NCBI RefSeq assembly: GCF_012272695.1
Contig: NZ_CP050902.1
Location: 3,162,001-3,226,000, forward strand
From: Nocardioides sp. JQ2195
GTDB taxonomy: Bacteria > Actinomycetota > Actinomycetes > Propionibacteriales > Nocardioidaceae
Length of the DNA stretch: 64,000 nucleotides
Direction: 5' to 3'
Positions 1 to 9,483 of the stretch are shown in pieces. Numbering within the stretch: the stretch's first letter is position 1; every line of letters begins with the position of its first letter. Under the pieces are notes generated by a model, which was given only the letters and a program-made list of their open reading frames with translations, had not been told where the DNA came from and made no database searches. The position numbers and the translations under genes are program-made.

Positions 1-302
1 CCGAAGAGATAGGAGATCTGCTCGGGCGACGAGGTGTTGTAGATCGAGAACGGCGCGGCGCCGAGGTGCATCGCGCCAGCATCGACCCAGGCGAACTCCG
101 GCCGGTTGGTCAACATGATCGCGACCGTGTCCCCCCGCTTCACTCCCAGGGACGCCAGCCCGGCGGCCGTGGCGCGCACGCGATCGGCGTACTCCCGCCA
201 GGTCACGGACACGGCATCACCCGACGTGCGCAGGGCAACGGCGGCGGGGTCGACGGCGGCGGTCCTCTGGAACGCTTCGCAGACGGTGGCAGGCTCAGTC
301 AC
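1..302 (-). CDS. AMP-dependent acyl-CoA synthetase, N-terminal part (runs off the window)
   Basis: The minus-strand reading begins with GTG at 302 (VTEPATVCEAF...) behind a good GAGGGAGA ribosome site, and stays open to the window edge. The readable 100 residues (EYADRVRATAAGLASLGVKR, then TVAIMLTNRPEF, then GAAPFSIYNTSSPEQISYLF) match the N-terminal lobe of FadD15-type long-chain fatty acyl-CoA ligases, which activate fatty acids with ATP and CoA. The catalytic P-loop and C-terminal lid lie outside the window, so substrate class cannot be judged. It is divergent from fumC. Confidence 0.8.
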   Translation of the reverse strand, partial: MTEPATVCEAFQRTAAVDPAAVALRTSGDAVSVTWREYADRVRATAAGLASLGVKRGDTVAIMLTNRPEFAWVDAGAMHLGAAPFSIYNTSSPEQISYLF

Positions 303-506
303 AACGGTCTCCCTCAAGACGACGATGGCCGAATGTAAGCCACGTCACACCCGACGAGCAAGCACTCCTGCTTGTTTTTCTCTCAAGCGGTGACCGCCGT
401 CCCCGGGCGGTCTCGACCGACCCCGTCGCTGATCGCCCACCCGAGAGCAGGAGCTCCCCCGTCGCTGCTCGCCCACGGGACGGAGCTCGGCGGTACCGTC
501 GTACCC

Positions 507-1886
507 ATGACTGACTTCCGCATCGAACATGACTCCATGGGCGAGGTCCGGGTCCCCGCCGACGCACTCTGGCGGGCACAGACCCAGCGCGCGATCGAGA
601 ACTTCCCGATCAGCGGCTCGGTCCTCGAGCCGCGCCACGTCAAGGCGCTCGCACTGGTCAAGATGTCCGCCGCCCGGGTCAACGCCGAGCTCGGCGTGAT
701 CACGACGGAGCAGGCAGACGCGATCGTCGCCGCCGCCGAGGAGGTGGCGACCGGCGAGCACGATGCGCACTTCCCGATCGACATCTTCCAGACCGGCTCC
801 GGCACCAGCTCCAACATGAACACCAACGAGGTGCTCGCCTCGCTGGCTGCCAGGGCCGGCACGGAGGTGCACCCGAACGACCACGTCAACGCCAGCCAGT
901 CCAGCAACGACACCTTCCCGACCTCGATCCACGTCGCCGCGGCGATGGCGGTGACCGAGGACCTCTTCCCCGCCCTCGACACCCTGGCCACCTCCCTGGA
1001 GGGCAGGGCCGAGGAGTTCAAGGACCACGTGAAGTCGGGTCGCACCCACCTGATGGACGCCACCCCGGTGATGCTCGGCCAGGAGTTCGGCGGGTACGCC
1101 GCGACCGTGCGCTACGCCCGCGAGCGCCTGGACTCCGTGCTCCCCCGGGTCCGCGAGCTGCCCCTGGGAGGTACGGCGGTCGGCACCGGCATCAACACAC
1201 CTCCCGGTTTCGCGGCGGCCGTGATCTCCGGGCTGAGCGAGCTCACCGGCCAGGAGTTCTCCGAGGCCCGCAACCACTTCGAGGCCCAGAGCGCACGTGA
1301 CTCGTTGGTCGAGCTGAGCGGCGTGCTGCGCACCTACGCGGTGGGGCTGACCAAGATCTGCAACGACCTGCGCTGGATGAGCAGCGGCCCCACCACCGGT
1401 CTCGCGGAGATCCACCTCCCCGACCTGCAGCCGGGCTCGAGCATCATGCCGGGCAAGGTGAACCCGGTGCTGCCGGAGGCCACCCTGCAGGTCTGCGCCC
1501 AGGTCGTCGGCAACGACCTGGCCATCGCGACGGGCGGTGCGGCCGGCAACTTCGAGCTCAACGTGATGCTGCCGATGATCGCCCGCAACCTGCTCGAGTC
1601 GATCCGCATCCTCGCCACCAGCTCGACCCTGCTGGCCGAGCGCTGCGTCGACGGCATCACCGCCGACGTCGAGCGGATGCGCACGTACGCCGAGTCGTCG
1701 CCGTCCGTGGTCACCCCGCTCAACAAGTACATCGGCTACGAGAACGCCGCCAAGGTCGCCAAGAGGGCGCTCGCCGAGAAGAAGACGATCCGCGAGACCG
1801 TGGTGGAGATGGGCTTCGTGGGCGACGGGCTCACCGAGCAACAGCTCGACGAGGCCCTCGACGTCGCGTCGATGACCCACCCGTGA
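507..1886 (+). CDS. fumC: Class II fumarate hydratase
   Basis: FumC catalyses reversible hydration of fumarate to malate in the TCA cycle as a cytosolic homotetramer. The 459-residue protein starts [17 protein letters not shown] and carries the family signature [12 protein letters not shown] near residue 310 and the catalytic-histidine segment [16 protein letters not shown] near residue 178. ATG 507 is chosen because homologous sequence begins there and TACCGT (494-499) stands 7 bases upstream, a layout expected for a leaderless mRNA; the open frame further upstream has no family similarity. The downstream ligase gene overlaps its stop by 4 bases. It corresponds to Rv1098c of M. tuberculosis. 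Confidence 0.96.
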   Translation: MTDFRIEHDSMGEVRVPADALWRAQTQRAIENFPISGSVLEPRHVKALALVKMSAARVNAELGVITTEQADAIVAAAEEVATGEHDAHFPIDIFQTGSGTSSNMNTNEVLASLAARAGTEVHPNDHVNASQSSNDTFPTSIHVAAAMAVTEDLFPALDTLATSLEGRAEEFKDHVKSGRTHLMDATPVMLGQEFGGYAATVRYARERLDSVLPRVRELPLGGTAVGTGINTPPGFAAAVISGLSELTGQEFSEARNHFEAQSARDSLVELSGVLRTYAVGLTKICNDLRWMSSGPTTGLAEIHLPDLQPGSSIMPGKVNPVLPEATLQVCAQVVGNDLAIATGGAAGNFELNVMLPMIARNLLESIRILATSSTLLAERCVDGITADVERMRTYAESSPSVVTPLNKYIGYENAAKVAKRALAEKKTIRETVVEMGFVGDGLTEQQLDEALDVASMTHP

Positions 1887-3298
1887 CGCCGATGACGAAC
1901 CCCGACGCCCTGCTGCCCGGGCTCCTCGAAGCCCGTCCCGACCGCCACGTCAGCATCGCCGGCACCACCCTCGCCCACGCCGCGCTGCTGGGCGCCGCCG
2001 GAGCCGTCGCCGAGTCGCTGGCCGGACGCACCCGGGTGGCCGTGCTCGCCACGCCCACGATGTCGACGGTCCTCGCGGTCACCGGAGCCCTGCTGGCTGG
2101 TGTCGAGGTGGTGCCCGTGCCACCCGACTCCGGTGCCGGCGAGCTGCGGCACATCATCGACGACGCCGCCCCCGAGCTCTGGCTGGGGCCGGCGCCCGAG
2201 GGCAGCGAGGTCCCCTCGCTCGAGGTCGACGCGGGCGCCCGGTCGTCCTACGAACCGGTCGTCGTCGACCCGGAGCACACCGCGTTCGTGCTCTACACGT
2301 CCGGCACCACCGGCCTGCCCAAGGGCGTGCTGCTCTCGCACCGTGCGGTCGCGGCCGGGCTCGACGGTCTGGTCGACGCGTGGAGCTGGAGCGCAGACGA
2401 CGTGCTCGTGCACGGCCTGCCGCTGTTCCACGTGCACGGGTTGGTGCTCGGCGTCCTCGGGCCGCTCCGCGTCGGCGGCAGCCTCACCCACGTCGGCAGG
2501 GGCACCCCTGAGGCGTACGCCGGGGCGAGCGGCACCATGTATTTCGCCGTCCCCACCATCTGGTCGCGCATCGCGGAGTCACCGGAGCACGCCGAGGAGC
2601 TGCGCGGGGCCCGTCTCCTGGTCTCCGGCAGCGCCGCCCTGCCGGTCCCGGTCTTCGAGCGGCTGCGCGAGCTGACCGGCCTCGAGGTCGCCGAGCGCTA
2701 CGGCATGAGCGAGACCCTGATCACCGTGGCCACCCGCGCCGACGGCACCCGTCGGGCAGGCTGGGTCGGTGTGCCCATCAAGGGGGTGGAGACCCGGCTG
2801 CGCTCCGAGGACGGCGGCCAGGTGCCGCGCGACGGCGAGAGCGTCGGACGTCTCGAGGTGCGTGGGACGACCCTGTTCGGCGGCTACCTCAACCGACCGG
2901 ATGCCACCGACGAGACCCGCACGGAGGACGGCTGGTTCGTCACCGGCGACGTCGCGGTGATCGATCCCACCGGCATGCACCGCATCGTCGGACGTGAGTC
3001 GGTCGACCTGATCAAGTCGGCCGGCTACCGCATCGGCGCCGGTGAGATCGAGTCCACGCTGCTGGGCCACCCTGCCGTCGCGGAGTGTGCCGTGGTCGGC
3101 GTCCCTGACGACGACCTGGGCCAGCGGATCGTGGCCTACGTCGTGCCACGTCCGGGTTCGGGCGAGCCCGACCCCGCCGAGCTCACGGCGTACGTCGGGG
3201 AGCAGCTGTCCGCGCACAAGCGGCCCCGTGCGGTGGTTTTCGTCGACGCGCTGCCCCGCAACGAGATGGGCAAGGTGCAGAAGAAGCGCCTGGTCTGA
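1883..3298 (+). CDS. AMP-binding acyl-CoA synthetase (malonyl-/short-chain type)
   Basis: This 471-residue ANL-superfamily adenylating enzyme has the P-loop [16 protein letters not shown] near residue 138, the adenylate motif ERYGMSETL near residue 270, the hinge motif [11 protein letters not shown] near residue 350 and the C-terminal lysine in the NEMGKVQKK motif. It is short for a fatty-acyl ligase and resembles the compact malonyl-CoA synthetase (MatB-like) branch; the substrate is inferred, not shown. GTG 1883 gives a GTGA overlap with fumC; an in-frame ATG lies at 1892. The overlap implies translational coupling with fumC. Confidence 0.85.
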   Translation: MTPMTNPDALLPGLLEARPDRHVSIAGTTLAHAALLGAAGAVAESLAGRTRVAVLATPTMSTVLAVTGALLAGVEVVPVPPDSGAGELRHIIDDAAPELWLGPAPEGSEVPSLEVDAGARSSYEPVVVDPEHTAFVLYTSGTTGLPKGVLLSHRAVAAGLDGLVDAWSWSADDVLVHGLPLFHVHGLVLGVLGPLRVGGSLTHVGRGTPEAYAGASGTMYFAVPTIWSRIAESPEHAEELRGARLLVSGSAALPVPVFERLRELTGLEVAERYGMSETLITVATRADGTRRAGWVGVPIKGVETRLRSEDGGQVPRDGESVGRLEVRGTTLFGGYLNRPDATDETRTEDGWFVTGDVAVIDPTGMHRIVGRESVDLIKSAGYRIGAGEIESTLLGHPAVAECAVVGVPDDDLGQRIVAYVVPRPGSGEPDPAELTAYVGEQLSAHKRPRAVVFVDALPRNEMGKVQKKRLV

Positions 3299-3320
3299 CC
3301 CTCGCCGGCGCGATCGGGAT

Positions 3321-3380
3321 CGATCCGGAGCGAACCGGCGCGACCCGGAGCGACCCGGAGCGACCCGGCGCGTCCCGGAA
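3321..3380. repeat. Six in-register 10-bp tandem repeats
   Basis: Six consecutive decamers of the form CGACCCGGAG, varying as CGATCCGGAG, CGAACCGGCG and CGTCCCGGAA, run directly after the ligase stop and just before a terminator hairpin. They are non-coding and look like slippage-derived tandem DNA. Confidence 0.85.
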
Positions 3381-3387
3381 CCCGAAC

Positions 3388-3426
3388 GGCCCGGCCGCTG
3401 CACAGGAACGATGCAGCGGCCGGGCC
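3388..3426. terminator. Bidirectional terminator between convergent genes
   Basis: A perfect 15-bp stem (GGCCCGGCCGCTGCA at 3388-3402 with its complement at 3412-3426) encloses a 9-base loop. It sits between the 3' ends of the plus-strand acyl-CoA synthetase and the minus-strand secreted protein, so it can serve both. There is no strong U tract, as is usual in high-GC actinobacteria. Confidence 0.85.
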
Positions 3427-3444
3427 CTCCTCACCCCGTCGGGA

Positions 3445-4785
3445 TCAGCGACGCGTGAGCAGCTGGGTCCGCTTGCGCACCGCTGAGGTGTTGCCGACCA
3501 GGTCGTCGGCACGGACGCGGTAGACCAGCTTGCCCTTGGTCAGACGCGGGAGACGCGCCGTCCAGGCGCCCGCGGCCGTCGGCACGACGACCCGGTTCCC
3601 GGCCCGGTGCAGCGCACGTGACTTGCTGCGACCACTCTTGATCCACTTGCCGGTGGTGGGCCGGAAGGAGTACCAGACGGTGCCTCGCTTCTCGATCGCA
3701 CGCACGAGCACCGATCGGACACCGGTGCCGCTGTCCTTGGCCACGCCACGCAGGGTGACCCACTTGCGGACCTTGGTGCGTCCGGTCCGGGGCAGCGTCA
3801 GCCGCACCACCGGGCGCGCGGTGTCGGCCGCAACCGTGACCGTGCCGGCGGCAACGGGGACGCTGGTGTTCTGCGCCTCGTCGGTCAGGGTGACGGTCGG
3901 CGTGAACGGACCCGCCTTGCGGTAGACGTGCGTCAGCAGGCTGCCGGACTCCCACAGCGTCAGCGGCGTGCCGTCACCCCAGTCGACCCGGCGCTCGACC
4001 AGGTTCCCCGGGGTCCAGTTGTCGCTCAGCTCATTCTGGCTCAGCTGCACCTCGGTCAGGTTGGCCCAGGCGGTGGTCGAGGTCAGCGCGAAGGTGCCGG
4101 TCGGTGCGACGTGGTCGTTGATCACGACACCGGGCAGCGTGAACACGCGCACGTTGCCGGCCGCGTCGCTCAGCTTGACCTGCGGCACGTAGCGCGCCTC
4201 GGTGGCCGGGTAGGTGTGCGCCGCCGACGAGCCGGTCCACCCGGTCCAGCTCGGTTCGGCCGACTCACCCCAGTCGATCATGCGGATGATCGAGCCGGCG
4301 GGCGTGACGTCGTCGGAGAGCGACGTCTGGTTGACGGTCGCGGTGAGGCCGTCGTCATCGACCGTGAGGGCGAAGGCGCCGGTGGGCGCGGTGACGTCCG
4401 GCAGCACCTTGACGGTGCTCTGCGCGACCTTTCCCTTGCGGGTCCCGGCGTACGGCGTGACCCGGATGCGGATCGAGGTGCCGGGTGCCGCCGTCGTGGA
4501 CGCGGTCCATTGCGCCGCGGTGACCGTCTCGGAGTCGAGCGTGGCCCCCGAGGACGAGTTGACCAGGGCCACCCGATAGCTGGTGGCCTTGGTGGCCTCC
4601 GTCCAGGTGGCCGGGACGACGTACGCCGCGGCCGGCTTGCTGATGGCCCCGACCTCGATGCCGGCGACCTTGCCCGGACGGACCGGCGGTGCGGCCGTGC
4701 TGGGTGCGGTCGTGCCCACCAGGGCCAGCCCGGTGACGACGGCGATGGTTGGAAGTGATGTGCGTAGGAACTGTTGTGGACGCAT
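3445..4785 (-). CDS. Secreted multi-domain Ig/PKD-like protein
   Basis: The 446-residue protein has a Sec signal peptide (basic MRPQQFLRTS, hydrophobic core IAVVTGLALVG, likely cleavage after STAA near residue 32). The mature part has an FnIII-like segment (about 40-125), then two related beta-sandwich repeats of about 95 residues that both start APTG(A/T)FALT and contain a PKD-like (V/I)DWG motif, and a basic C-terminal bacterial-Ig-like module ending in TQLLTRR. No enzymatic motif, LPXTG or membrane anchor is visible, so it is probably released or held by charge. The exact function is unknown. A GAGAGGGG ribosome site precedes ATG 4785. Confidence 0.8.
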   Translation of the reverse strand: MRPQQFLRTSLPTIAVVTGLALVGTTAPSTAAPPVRPGKVAGIEVGAISKPAAAYVVPATWTEATKATSYRVALVNSSSGATLDSETVTAAQWTASTTAAPGTSIRIRVTPYAGTRKGKVAQSTVKVLPDVTAPTGAFALTVDDDGLTATVNQTSLSDDVTPAGSIIRMIDWGESAEPSWTGWTGSSAAHTYPATEARYVPQVKLSDAAGNVRVFTLPGVVINDHVAPTGTFALTSTTAWANLTEVQLSQNELSDNWTPGNLVERRVDWGDGTPLTLWESGSLLTHVYRKAGPFTPTVTLTDEAQNTSVPVAAGTVTVAADTARPVVRLTLPRTGRTKVRKWVTLRGVAKDSGTGVRSVLVRAIEKRGTVWYSFRPTTGKWIKSGRSKSRALHRAGNRVVVPTAAGAWTARLPRLTKGKLVYRVRADDLVGNTSAVRKRTQLLTRR

Positions 4786-5100
4786 GCTGATGCGGCCCCT
4801 CTCGGATCATTGTTTGACGGCACCCGGATCCGAAACCGGTCCCCCCAGGTGCCCTTGGCCCGAGCATGGAGGCAGGCGCGGGGCGACAACGTTGATTTTG
4901 CAATGATCGAGCCGATCGGTCGGATCGGGCGTCCCCACTGCTCGATGGTGCGCCCCACCCGAGATGGCCAGACTAGACAACTGACCGGACGAACTTGGGC
5001 GTCGGTCGGCGCGCCTCCTGGGCGAGGAGTTCGCGGAGCCGCCCAACCTTCGGCCCCCGCACTGCATCTGTCTGGGTGACAATCCATTCGAGGAGGACCG
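4786..5100. other. Intergenic region with two divergent promoters expected
   Basis: This 315-base gap separates the divergent secreted-protein gene and the SigE-family sigma gene. It holds the strong GAGGAGGACC ribosome site of the sigma gene at its right end and a GATCG-rich imperfect dyad near 4910-4935. No convincing ORF or RNA gene is seen. Confidence 0.5.
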
Positions 5101-5628
5101 ATGGCTCGACGGCACCCGGCCGCGCACGACGGTGACTTCACCGAGTTCGTGGCGGCCACCTGGCCCGGGCTCTACCGCACCGGCTACCTGTTGCTCGGCG
5201 ACCACGACCTCGCCGAGGACCTGGCCCAGACCGCCCTGGTCAAGACCTACGTCGCCTGGCCACGCATCGACGCACGGGCCGCGGCTCCGGCCTACGCCCG
5301 GCGAGTCCTGGTCAACACCGCCTCGTCGTGGTTCCGCAGGAAGGGGTGGCGCAACGAGCTGCCCACCGAGACGATCCCGGAGTCGGCGTACGCCTCGGAC
5401 CCGAGCACCCGACCCGCGGTGATGGACGCCTTGGAGCAGCTGCCGCCGCGGCAGAGGGCTGTGGTCGTGCTCCGCTTCTATGAGGACCTGTCGGTCGCCG
5501 AGACCGCCGAGGCCCTGGGCTGCTCGACCGGAACGGTCAAGAGCCAGACCTTCGAGGCCTTCGCCAAGCTGCGCGTGCTGCTGGGCGAGGCCGTGATCCC
5601 CGAGACCCTGGGAGCCCCCCGTGACTGA
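5101..5628 (+). CDS. SigE-family (ECF) RNA polymerase sigma factor
   Basis: The 175-residue extracytoplasmic-function sigma factor has region 2 at about residues 15-80 (GLYRTGYLLLGDHDLAEDLAQ, recognising the -10 element) and region 4 at about 105-155 (LPPRQRAVVVLRFYEDLSV followed by the HTH ending CSTGTVKSQ). It lacks the C-terminal extension of larger ECF classes and fits the Streptomyces-type SigE family. ATG 5101 follows GAGGAGGACC. The next gene overlaps by 8 bases and encodes a membrane protein placed where an anti-sigma partner is normally found, so the pair is likely autoregulated. Confidence 0.93.
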   Translation: MARRHPAAHDGDFTEFVAATWPGLYRTGYLLLGDHDLAEDLAQTALVKTYVAWPRIDARAAAPAYARRVLVNTASSWFRRKGWRNELPTETIPESAYASDPSTRPAVMDALEQLPPRQRAVVVLRFYEDLSVAETAEALGCSTGTVKSQTFEAFAKLRVLLGEAVIPETLGAPRD

Positions 5629-6745
5629 ACGACTCTCTGCCCTGCTCCACGACGAAGCGGCGACCCTCGAGGTCCCGGCGCCCGACCACGTGTCGATCCT
5701 GCGGAAGGGCCGGCAGGCGCGCACCCGTCGACGGGCCGCCACCGTGGTGGCCGCGGCCGCGGCGCTGGCCGTCGTCGGCACCGGCGCGGCCCTGGTCGTC
5801 GACGTGGCGGGGGACGGATCCTCCGGCAACGACACGGCCACCGCGATGCCCTCGCCCGGGCTGATCTCCTACGGAGCCGGTTCCACGGTCGTCGTCGGGG
5901 ACACGACCGCCACCGTTCCGGACACCGTGCACTCACTGGCCTACACGTCGGTCGGTGTGCTCGTGCGCAGCAACCCCAACGACGGAGCCTCCGACGGCTC
6001 CGGCCCCGAGAGCCTGACCCTGGTCGCCTCCGACGGCGGCACCACGGGCCTGGGCAGGATCCCGGAGGGAGTCGGCCCAGCGACCGATCCCGACGAGCCG
6101 GTCTATGCGCTGGCCGAGCGCTCCGGAGTCGGGTTCCGGGCCGTGATCCGTGACGCGCGCACGGGTGACGAGGTGGGCAGCGTGCCGCTCCCCGACCTCC
6201 CGATGAGCTACTGGGACGTGCCGCCACTCGCGCTCGACGGTGACGTGGTCTACGCCGGGTTCAAGAAGGAAGCGGTGGCCGTCAACTGGCGCACCGGCCG
6301 GGAGGAGCCCGCGAAGGGACTGCCGGGCGGGATCCCCGAGGTCTCCGGTGGTCACGCGCTCGCCTACGACAGGGCCGGCATCTCCGTCGTCGACGTGGCC
6401 ACCGGTGAGCGCCTGATGCAGGTGCCGCTCGGCCAGGACCGCTACGGCTTCGGCGTGCTGTCCCCCGACGGCCGCTTCCTCCAGTTCACGATGGAGGAGT
6501 CGTTCGACGAGAAGGGACAGCCCCGCGAACCCGAGGGCATCCAGGTCTATGACGTGGCCACGGGTGACCACGTGAGCCTCGACGGCGATCCCTATGGCTG
6601 GGGTTGGACGTCCTCGAGCCTCGCTGTCCTCGTGTCCGGGACGCAGCGCACGGTCTGCGACCCGGGGACCGCCACCTGTGAGTCGGACACCGGCCCCCGA
6701 CTGGGCGGTGGGCTCCGGCTGGGCGGCAAGGCCTACGAGAGCTGA
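5621..6745 (+). CDS. Single-pass membrane protein with beta-propeller-like ectodomain, putative anti-sigma partner
   Basis: This 374-residue protein has a cytosolic N-terminus of about 38 residues (TERLSALLHDEAATLEVP...), one membrane helix (about 39-62, rich in A, V and L) and a 300-residue exported part with repeated strands like a WD40/PQQ propeller. It starts at GTG 5621 inside the end of the sigma gene, indicating coupled translation. The position suggests it senses an external signal and controls the sigma factor, but no zinc anti-sigma motif (HxxxCxxC) is visible. That role is inferred from context only. Confidence 0.75.
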   Translation: MTERLSALLHDEAATLEVPAPDHVSILRKGRQARTRRRAATVVAAAAALAVVGTGAALVVDVAGDGSSGNDTATAMPSPGLISYGAGSTVVVGDTTATVPDTVHSLAYTSVGVLVRSNPNDGASDGSGPESLTLVASDGGTTGLGRIPEGVGPATDPDEPVYALAERSGVGFRAVIRDARTGDEVGSVPLPDLPMSYWDVPPLALDGDVVYAGFKKEAVAVNWRTGREEPAKGLPGGIPEVSGGHALAYDRAGISVVDVATGERLMQVPLGQDRYGFGVLSPDGRFLQFTMEESFDEKGQPREPEGIQVYDVATGDHVSLDGDPYGWGWTSSSLAVLVSGTQRTVCDPGTATCESDTGPRLGGGLRLGGKAYES

Positions 6746-6765
6746 GCCGTGACGGGGCCGGAACG

Positions 6766-6807
6766 TGAGCCACCCCGGAGCGATCCTTGTCGCTCCGGGG
6801 TGGCTCA
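6766..6807. terminator. Bidirectional terminator, 18-bp perfect stem
   Basis: The inverted repeat TGAGCCACCCCGGAGCGA (6766-6783) pairs completely with 6790-6807 around the loop TCCTTG. It lies between the plus-strand sigma/membrane-protein operon and the convergent lytic transglycosylase gene and can end transcription from both sides. Confidence 0.92.
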
Positions 6808-6864
6808 GTCGGTCAGTGTCCGAGGATCAGGCCGCCGACCGGGTGATGATCGAGGCGCCGAGGA

Positions 6865-7536
6865 TCAGTACCAGTTGTGGCTCTGGCTGTGGCCCCAGGC
6901 CGAGCACGGGGTGCCGTAGCGGTCCTGGATGTAGCCCAGGCCCCAGCGGATCTGGGTCGCCGGGTTCGTCGCCCAGTCGGAACCGGCGGAGCTCATCTTG
7001 GAGCCGGGCAGGGCCTGCGGGATGCCGTACGCCGAGGAGCTGGGGTTGTCGGCGCTGACGTTCCAGCCGCTCTCCTTGGTCCACAGCGAGTCGAGGCAGC
7101 CGAACTGGTCCTGGCCGAAGCCGAACTCGGAGAGCAGTGCGCGGGCGACGCTGCGTGGGTCACCGTCCGTGGCGTCCTCGGTGGCCACCACGGCATTGCC
7201 GGTGGGGGTGGTCGCCGCAGCGTCCAGCTCGGCCTGCTTGGCCGGGTCGGCAGGCTCGCGCCGGTCGGAGCGCGAGGGCTCCTCCTCACGGCGCTCGGCC
7301 ACGTCGGCCGCGGTGAGCGGGGCGATGTCGTTGATGTTGGCGGCAACCGTCCGGACATCCTTGGAGGCGGTGGCGCCGTCGGCCAGGAGGCCGGTGCCGA
7401 CCGTGGTTCCGGTGGCTGCCACTGCGAGCGAAGAGAGGATCAGCGTGTTGCGCAGCGCCTTTTTCGGGGTGCCTGCTGCCCGGGGTTGCCGGTGCGTCGG
7501 GACATACTTGATGTGCTTGGACAAAGGGGTACCCAC
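6865..7536 (-). CDS. Exported lytic transglycosylase-like protein (SLT/Rpf-like fold)
   Basis: The protein has about 223 residues, with a basic N-terminus, a hydrophobic segment (about 28-50: NTLILSSLAVAATGTTVGTG) acting as signal or anchor, an acidic/basic linker (about 75-125) and a C-terminal module of about 80 residues. The module reads GCLDSLWTKESGWN, then NPSSSAYGIPQALPGSKM, then GLGYIQDRYGTPCSAW. The Glu in TKESGWN is in the place of the catalytic acid of lysozyme-fold peptidoglycan lyases, and two Cys probably form a disulfide. It should cleave glycan strands in the wall. GTG 7536 is used; a TTG four codons later (LSKHIKYV) is possible. Upstream lies an MtrA-like site. Confidence 0.82.
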   Translation of the reverse strand: MGTPLSKHIKYVPTHRQPRAAGTPKKALRNTLILSSLAVAATGTTVGTGLLADGATASKDVRTVAANINDIAPLTAADVAERREEEPSRSDRREPADPAKQAELDAAATTPTGNAVVATEDATDGDPRSVARALLSEFGFGQDQFGCLDSLWTKESGWNVSADNPSSSAYGIPQALPGSKMSSAGSDWATNPATQIRWGLGYIQDRYGTPCSAWGHSQSHNWY

Positions 7537-7674
7537 GGGTTGACGTCAGGACTGTCTCGTCGGACCTCGCACCCCCCGGCAACGAAGAACCGGTCACGAA
7601 AAGACCACGAGCCACCTTGCATGAGATGAACGGTTGAGGCAAACCGGACACGGCTTGTCCACCACGCGAGTCCG

Positions 7675-7708
7675 GTCACAGTCGACGCAGATCGTCACAG
7701 GCGTCACA
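7675..7708 (-). promoter_or_regulatory. GTCACA direct repeats, MtrA-box-like
   Basis: On the plus strand GTCACA occurs at 7675-7680, 7694-7699 and 7703-7708. The last two are spaced exactly 9 bases (GTCACAGGCGTCACACAG), which matches the direct-repeat GTCACAgcg motif described for the M. tuberculosis response regulator MtrA. They lie about 140-170 bases upstream of the lytic-transglycosylase start, and rpf-type cell-wall genes are known MtrA targets. The assignment is an inference from motif and context. Confidence 0.5.
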
Positions 7709-7830
7709 CAGACCCCACCCGTCTCGCCCTCCTGCCGGTGACTGTGGCCCATGACGCACAGATCGGGACACCGGCGTCGTCGTACGGCGCAATCACGACG
7801 CGGGTGCCCCGACCTGCGGAGGCGACCGAG

Positions 7831-9162
7831 TCACATCGTGATGTTCTCCAGCATCTCGGTGACCAGGGCCGCGATCGGCGACCGCTCGGAGCGGTTCAGC
7901 GTGACGTGGGCGAACAGCGGGTGGCCCTTGAGCTTCTCGACCACCGCGACCACGCCGTCGTGGCGACCGACCCGCAGGTTGTCGCGCTGGGCGACGTCGT
8001 GGGTGAGCACCACCTTGGAGTTGGCGCCGATGCGGGACAGCACGGTGAGCAGCACGTTGCGCTCCAGGGACTGCGCCTCGTCGACGATCACGAAGGCGTC
8101 GTGCAGGGAGCGGCCGCGGATGTGGGTCAGGGGCAGCACCTCGAGCATCCCCCGGTCCATCACCTCGTCGATCACGTCGGGCGAGGTGAGGGCTCCGAGC
8201 GTGTCGAAGACGGCCTGACCCCACGGCGACATCTTCTCGTTCTCCGAGCCGGGGAGGTAGCCGAGCTCCTGCCCACCGACCGCGAACAACGGGCGGAAGA
8301 CCACCACCTTCTTGTGCTGGCGGCGCTCCATCACCGCCTCCAGCCCGGCACACAGCGCCATCGCCGACTTGCCGGTGCCGGCCCGGCCGCCGAGCGAGAC
8401 GATGCCCACCTCGGGGTCGAGCAGCATCTCCAGGGCGATCCGCTGCTCGGCCGAGCGGCCGTGGACCCCGAAGGCCTCCCGGTCGCCGCGGACCAGGTGC
8501 ACCTGCTTGTCGGGACCGACCCGTCCCAGCGCGGTGCCCCGGTCGGACAGCAGCACCAGGCCGGTGTGGCAGGGCAGCTCCCGGGCCGACTCGAGGTCGA
8601 CCACGCCGTCGTCGTAGAGCTCGTCGAGGTCAGCGGAGGCCACCTCGAGCTCGGCCATGCCGGTGTGGCCGGAGTCCTCGTTGACCGCCTCGGCACGGTA
8701 CTCCTCTGCGTCGAGCCCCACCGCCGACGCCTTGATCCGCAGCGGCAGGTCCTTGGAGACGAGCGTGACCTCGGACCCCTCGTTGGCCAGGTTGCGGGCC
8801 ACGGCCAGAATTCTCGAGTCGTTGTCCCAGGACTGACCACTTGGCCGGAAGCCGCTCGGCAGCGACCCCGGGTCGGTGTGGTTCAGCTCCACCCGGAGCG
8901 TGCCGCCGGATGCACCCACCGGGATCGGCTGGTCGAGGCGACCGTGGGTGATGCGCATCTCGTCGAGCGTCCGCAGGGCGGAGCGCGCGAAGTAGCCGAG
9001 CTCGGGGTGGTGCCGCTTCCCCTCCAGCTCGGTGATCACGACCACGGGGAGGACCACCTCGTGCTCGTCAAAGCGGTGCATCGCCCCCGGATCGGCGAGG
9101 AGCACGCTCGTGTCGAGAACGTACGTACGAGTGGTGGTGTCCGTCTTCTTGCTGGAAGCCAC
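7831..9162 (-). CDS. phoH2: PhoH-family PIN-domain/ATPase protein (PhoH2-like)
   Basis: The 443-residue protein fuses an N-terminal PIN ribonuclease domain ([12 protein letters not shown] at its start, further acidic residues to about residue 150) to a C-terminal PhoH P-loop ATPase with Walker [10 protein letters not shown] near residue 255 and Walker B VDEAQS near 360. PhoH2 proteins of mycobacteria are reported as RNA helicases/ribonucleases linked to toxin-antitoxin-like control. GTG 9162 is chosen because GAGGG lies 8 bases before it; GTG 9171 or 9177 would add a few residues. It corresponds to Rv1095 in the conserved gene order. No small upstream antitoxin-like ORF is visible. Confidence 0.92.
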   Translation of the reverse strand: MASSKKTDTTTRTYVLDTSVLLADPGAMHRFDEHEVVLPVVVITELEGKRHHPELGYFARSALRTLDEMRITHGRLDQPIPVGASGGTLRVELNHTDPGSLPSGFRPSGQSWDNDSRILAVARNLANEGSEVTLVSKDLPLRIKASAVGLDAEEYRAEAVNEDSGHTGMAELEVASADLDELYDDGVVDLESARELPCHTGLVLLSDRGTALGRVGPDKQVHLVRGDREAFGVHGRSAEQRIALEMLLDPEVGIVSLGGRAGTGKSAMALCAGLEAVMERRQHKKVVVFRPLFAVGGQELGYLPGSENEKMSPWGQAVFDTLGALTSPDVIDEVMDRGMLEVLPLTHIRGRSLHDAFVIVDEAQSLERNVLLTVLSRIGANSKVVLTHDVAQRDNLRVGRHDGVVAVVEKLKGHPLFAHVTLNRSERSPIAALVTEMLENITM

Positions 9163-9483
9163 GTTGCTCACCCTCACGGACCGGCGCGCGCACTCCTCGC
9201 CCGGCCCTAACTCACACAGTTGGACCGGGATGACGCCCGAAAGCCGGAGTGCCGGCCCCCGCGCGCACGAGCCACGTCAGTGGCTGTACTTGAGTCGTGA
9301 ACGTTCACGAACGGGCCTCCCGATGCAGCGAGCTTCCCCACTCGCCGTTACCTGCGAAATTACGCCCGCCGACAAGGGAATCCGGCAGACACGCCCGAAC
9401 TCGGGGGTGAAGGTTGGGCATCCGGCTGGCGTCCACCGGCTGGCCGGGACGGCACGACCGGCTGGCCGGGACGGCACGACCGG
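9163..9483. other. Intergenic region with palindrome and tandem repeat
   Basis: About 320 bases lie between the phoH2 start and the prenyl-synthase stop. It contains a perfect 16-bp palindrome TCGTGAACGTTCACGA at 9295-9310, a small GCCAC/GTGGC dyad at 9271-9284 and, at its left-gene end, a 22-bp tandem repeat. No ORF or RNA gene was recognised. Confidence 0.6.
9295..9310. promoter_or_regulatory. Perfect 16-bp palindrome, candidate operator
   Basis: TCGTGAACGTTCACGA is fully self-complementary with an AACGTT centre, as found in operators of dimeric repressors such as LacI-type proteins. It is about 130 bases upstream of phoH2. No cognate regulator is adjacent, so the binding protein is unknown. 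Confidence 0.45.

Noticed and set aside
345..1880. A 511-codon minus-strand open frame opposite fumC
   Set aside because: fumC is unambiguous on the plus strand; the antisense frame has no recognisable protein motif.
4774..5079. A 101-codon ORF between the secreted protein and sigma genes
   Set aside because: No ribosome site or domain, and it covers the divergent promoter region.
7537..7740. ydaO-type (cyclic di-AMP) riboswitch in the leader of the SLT gene
   Set aside because: Such leaders are common before actinobacterial rpf-like genes, but the conserved blocks could not be traced here; a covariance-model search would decide.
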